Shown piece by piece: positions 6,547-8,070 of a stretch of DNA of 8,070 nt. The stretch spans positions 1 to 8,070 of the forward strand of contig CAXUEL010000153.1 in assembly GCA_964249915.1 (NCBI GenBank), given 5' to 3'. Numbering within the stretch: the stretch's first letter is position 1; every line of letters begins with the position of its first letter. Source of the DNA: Lichenicola sp964249915 (GTDB lineage: Bacteria; Pseudomonadota; Alphaproteobacteria; Acetobacterales; Acetobacteraceae). Position numbers and translations under genes: made by a program. The notes under the pieces are model-generated. The model had not been told where the DNA came from. It saw only the letters and a program-made list of their open reading frames with translations, and made no database searches.

Positions 6547-7097
6547 CGCCCGCGCGTCCAGACCACGTCGGCGCGGCCGTCGTCGTTCAGGTGCCGGGCC
6601 AGCACGAAGGCGTAGTCCGACAGCCGGTTCAGGGTGCGCAGCACCAGCGGGTTGACCGGCTCCGCAGCCGCCAGCGCGACCACGCGCCGCTCCGCCCGAC
6701 GCACCACGGTGCGCACCATGTGGGCGTGCGCCGCACCGGCGCTGCCGCCCGGCAGCACGAAGCTGTCCAGCGGCGCCTGTTGCTCCACCAGGACGGCGAT
6801 CTCGGCCTCGATCAGCCGCAGCAGCCGGTCGTCGATCCGGTAGGGCGCGTCGGGAGCGCCCGGGATGCACAGGTCGCCGCCGATGTCGAACAGCCCGTGC
6901 TGGATCCGCGCCAGCACCGCGTCGGCCGCCTGCCCGGCCACGTGCAGGCGCAGCACGCCGACCGCGGCGTTGGCCTCGTCGACGCTGCCATAAGCCTCGA
7001 CGCGAGCCGAGTCCTTCGTGGTCCGCGTGCCGTCGCCGAGGCTGGTCCGGCCGTCGTCGCCGGTCCGGGTGACGACCTGGTCGATGCGGATCGCCAT
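6543..7097 (-). CDS. pduO: PduO-type corrinoid (cob(I)alamin) adenosyltransferase
   Basis: 184 residues, normal for the single-domain PduO/EutT-like ATR family. It transfers the adenosyl group of ATP to cob(I)alamin or its precursors to make the coenzyme B12 form; the cytoplasmic trimer is typical. Visible: N-terminal ATP-binding T-R-T-G-D-D-G-R-T-S-L (10-20), K28 and the A-Y-G-S-V-D-E-A-N (35-43) helix, G-G-D-L (73-76), V-V-R-R-A-E-R-R-V-V (131-140) and the C-terminal L-N-R-L-S-D-Y-A-F-V-L-A-R (156-168), all hallmarks. The frame is open further upstream, but the N-terminus M-A-I-R-I-D at 7097 fits the family and overlaps the preceding gene's stop by one base (TGATG), indicating translational coupling. 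It is not the CobA/BtuR type of adenosyltransferase despite the shared activity. Confidence 0.94.
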   Translation of the reverse strand: MAIRIDQVVTRTGDDGRTSLGDGTRTTKDSARVEAYGSVDEANAAVGVLRLHVAGQAADAVLARIQHGLFDIGGDLCIPGAPDAPYRIDDRLLRLIEAEIAVLVEQQAPLDSFVLPGGSAGAAHAHMVRTVVRRAERRVVALAAAEPVNPLVLRTLNRLSDYAFVLARHLNDDGRADVVWTRGR

Positions 7098-7420
7098 CAA
7101 TCCTTGTCCACGGTCTGCAGCACCTCGAAGCCCTCGAACTGCGGCGGCCCCTGGTACATCGCCCGCGTGCCGGCCTGGCCGGCATTGCGGTGCGCCTCGC
7201 GGAACGCGTCCGACCGGGTCCAGGCCTCGAACGCCGCCTTGGATGCCCACACCGTGTGCGAGGCGTACAGCACGTGGTCCTCGTGCTCCGGCCCGCGCAG
7301 CAGGTGGAAGCTCTCGAAGCCGGGCACCGTCCTCAGGTGCACGTCGCGGCTGAGCCAGACCTGCTCGAAGTCGGTTTCCGACCCGGGTGCCACCCGGAAC
7401 CGGTTCATGGCGATGAACAT
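7097..7420 (-). CDS. IsdG/HmoA-like antibiotic-biosynthesis-monooxygenase-fold protein, probable heme-degrading monooxygenase
   Basis: 107 residues, the length of a single ferredoxin-like ABM domain, which acts as a dimer. The ATG at 7420 follows a GGGGA Shine-Dalgarno sequence at good spacing. N6 (M-N-R-F), W67 (F-E-A-W) and H77 (R-E-A-H) sit at almost the same positions as the Asn/Trp/His triad of staphylococcal IsdG (N7, W67, H77, from memory), the residues that bind and oxidise heme. That makes a heme-degrading monooxygenase, releasing iron from heme, the best call over a quinol or antibiotic monooxygenase. The V-P-G-F-E-S-F (32-38) and A-S-H-T-V-W (53-58) strands also fit. Its stop overlaps the start of the adenosyltransferase gene. 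No Fur box or heme-uptake gene is visible next to it, so regulation is unknown. Confidence 0.82.
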   Translation of the reverse strand: MFIAMNRFRVAPGSETDFEQVWLSRDVHLRTVPGFESFHLLRGPEHEDHVLYASHTVWASKAAFEAWTRSDAFREAHRNAGQAGTRAMYQGPPQFEGFEVLQTVDKD

Positions 7421-7516
7421 GCGTTTTCCCCGGAACGGATCCCGACCAGGCGGAACGCCCGACCGGGTGAAGATGCTCTGGCTGGAGGCCCGGCCGGGAC
7501 GGTCCAGCCGGACACG
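7421..7516. promoter_or_regulatory. Presumed promoter region for the IsdG-like/pduO operon
   Basis: The stretch lies between the upstream gene's terminator and the IsdG-like start, so the operon promoter should be here. It contains the GGGGA ribosome binding site near 7427-7431 (minus strand). I recognise no clear -35/-10 pair, iron-responsive operator or cobalamin riboswitch; it is also too short for a full cobalamin riboswitch. Confidence 0.25.
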
Positions 7517-7549
7517 AAAACGCCGCCCATGCGCTGGGCATGGACGGCG
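7517..7549 (-). terminator. Intrinsic terminator of the DUF4142 gene
   Basis: On the minus strand, CGCCGTCCATGC (7549-7538), loop CCAGC, and GCATGGGCGGCG (7532-7521) give a 12-bp stem whose single mismatch is a G-U wobble in RNA. TTTT (7520-7517) follows at once. The opposite strand would have a C-A mismatch and no T-tract, so the direction is clear. It lies 32 bases past the DUF4142 stop and should separate that transcript from the IsdG-like operon. Confidence 0.8.
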
Positions 7550-7561
7550 CGACGCCGCTCG

Positions 7562-7582
7562 AACGATCGCTGGCCGATCGTT
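7562..7582. repeat. Perfect inverted repeat overlapping the DUF4142 stop codon
   Basis: AACGATCG (7562-7569) and CGATCGTT (7575-7582) form an 8-bp perfect stem with a 5-base loop. In the minus-strand transcript the stem begins inside the TAA stop (7583-7581). There is no T-tract behind it. It precedes the intrinsic terminator by 12 bases, making two hairpins in tandem. Confidence 0.6.
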
Positions 7583-8070
7583 ACGAGGTGGCGGCCTTGT
7601 GGTGGTGGTGGCGCATCGTGCCCTTGTGCGCCGGGCCGGCCAGGGCGGTCGCCTGGTCGAGGTGCGACTGCACCGTCGGCAGCGTGTCGGACGCGAACTT
7701 CTTCAGGTCGGGATCGGTGCCGCTCTGCGACTCGGTCTGGAACAGCACCACCTGCTGCTGGTGGCCGGCGATGTTGTCGGCGAGATAGTCGTGATCGAAC
7801 TTGCGGCCGGTCTCGCCCTGCAGCTTGCTGATCTCCTGCGCCTGCGTGTCGTCCACCGCCGTCGGCACGGTCGCGTTCTTGGTCATCGCCAGCTGCTTGA
7901 GCTGGTCGTTGGCGGCGTCGTGGTCGGTGATCATCCGCGCCGCGTACGACTTGATCCTGGCGCTGTGCGAGGTCTTCTGCGCCAGCTGCGCTTCCTGGAT
8001 CTCCGTCATCCCGCCCTGCGCCGCGCCGGTCACGAAGGCCGCGTCGGCGGAGGCGAGCGGCCTTCGTGAC
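7581..8070 (-). CDS. DUF4142 domain protein (5' end beyond the window)
   Basis: The 162 visible residues are in frame through 8069. A GTG at 8033 is in frame but falls inside the conserved A-D-A-A-F-V-T-G-A-A-Q-G-G-M stretch, so it codes valine and is not the start; the true start, and the signal peptide usual in this family, lie past the edge. The domain is an all-helical ferritin-like bundle with the family signatures A-A-Q-G-G-M-T-E, Y-A-A-R-M-I-T-D-H-D-A-A-N, D-Y-L-A-D-N-I-A-G-H and D-P-D-L-K-K-F-A-S-D-T-L-P. DUF4142 proteins are usually periplasmic and of unknown role, often appearing with stress-related genes. The C-terminus is odd: M-R-H-H-H-H-K-A-A-T-S, a four-histidine run that might bind metal. 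It ends at TAA with a hairpin and an intrinsic terminator behind. Confidence 0.88.
   Translation of the reverse strand, partial: SRRPLASADAAFVTGAAQGGMTEIQEAQLAQKTSHSARIKSYAARMITDHDAANDQLKQLAMTKNATVPTAVDDTQAQEISKLQGETGRKFDHDYLADNIAGHQQQVVLFQTESQSGTDPDLKKFASDTLPTVQSHLDQATALAGPAHKGTMRHHHHKAATS
8029..8070. repeat. Perfect 14-bp inverted repeat ending at the window edge
   Basis: GTCACGAAGGCCGC (8029-8042) and GCGGCCTTCGTGAC (8057-8070) are exact reverse complements, with a 14-base spacer. The repeat lies in the DUF4142 coding frame and its right arm stops at the last base shown, so it may continue beyond. It could be a real sequence feature or an assembly or amplification artefact. Confidence 0.7.

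Noticed and set aside
3169..6615. A plus-strand frame of 1148 codons open across gor, fpr and part of cobA
   Set aside because: It is antisense to two clear enzymes and out of frame with cobA. The product is a His/Arg/Gln/Pro/Ala-rich low-complexity string with no motifs. Long empty frames are expected opposite GC-rich genes with G/C third positions.
7421..7516. Possible cobalamin riboswitch ahead of the operon containing pduO
   Set aside because: The gap is too short and I see no B12-box-like conserved core.
6591..8069. A plus-strand open frame of 492 codons
   Set aside because: It runs antisense through the adenosyltransferase, IsdG-like and DUF4142 genes and the terminator, and shows only compositional low complexity.

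Overview
The window is very GC-rich DNA (around 70% or more by eye, with third codon positions almost all G or C). It is tightly packed with ordinary bacterial chromosomal genes. The ferredoxin-NADP reductase, glutathione reductase, CobA and DUF4142 proteins look alphaproteobacterial, and Acetobacteraceae/Rhodospirillales is my best guess from family resemblance. Both ends cut through genes (a methyltransferase on the left, a DUF4142 protein on the right), so this looks like an internal slice or a short contig.

Layout. (1) Positions 1-1715, minus strand: a two-gene operon of a degenerate HD-domain-like protein followed, with a 4-bp GTGA overlap, by a SAM-dependent methyltransferase with a Trm112-like N-terminus. 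(2) 1716-1972: a divergent intergenic region. (3) 1973-3233, plus strand: a 109-residue protein of unknown function, then an exported outer-membrane beta-barrel protein of the MetA-pathway/transporter type. (4) 3250-5532, minus strand: fpr (ferredoxin-NADP reductase) followed by gor (glutathione reductase), both NADP(H)-linked flavoenzymes. (5) 5533-5677: a divergent promoter region, then plus-strand cobA (uroporphyrinogen-III C-methyltransferase). (6) 6543-7420, minus strand: an IsdG-like heme-degrading monooxygenase whose stop overlaps the start of a PduO-type cobalamin adenosyltransferase. (7) 7421-7580: an intergenic region with a convincing intrinsic terminator. (8) 7581-8070, minus strand: the 3' part of a DUF4142 gene.

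How the genes may work together. The 4.7-7.4 kb stretch groups tetrapyrrole and redox functions: precorrin-2 synthesis (CobA), corrinoid adenosylation (PduO type), probable heme breakdown (N6/W67/H77 triad present) and a reductase (Fpr) of a class that can supply electrons to heme oxygenases and other ferredoxin-dependent enzymes. This grouping is inference from adjacency. I found no CRISPR array, transposase, tRNA or rRNA gene, and no clear novel multi-gene system. The items most worth checking are the HD-like/methyltransferase pair, the coupled IsdG-like/PduO pair, the hairpin shared by two convergent stop codons, and a perfect inverted repeat ending exactly at the right edge of the window.
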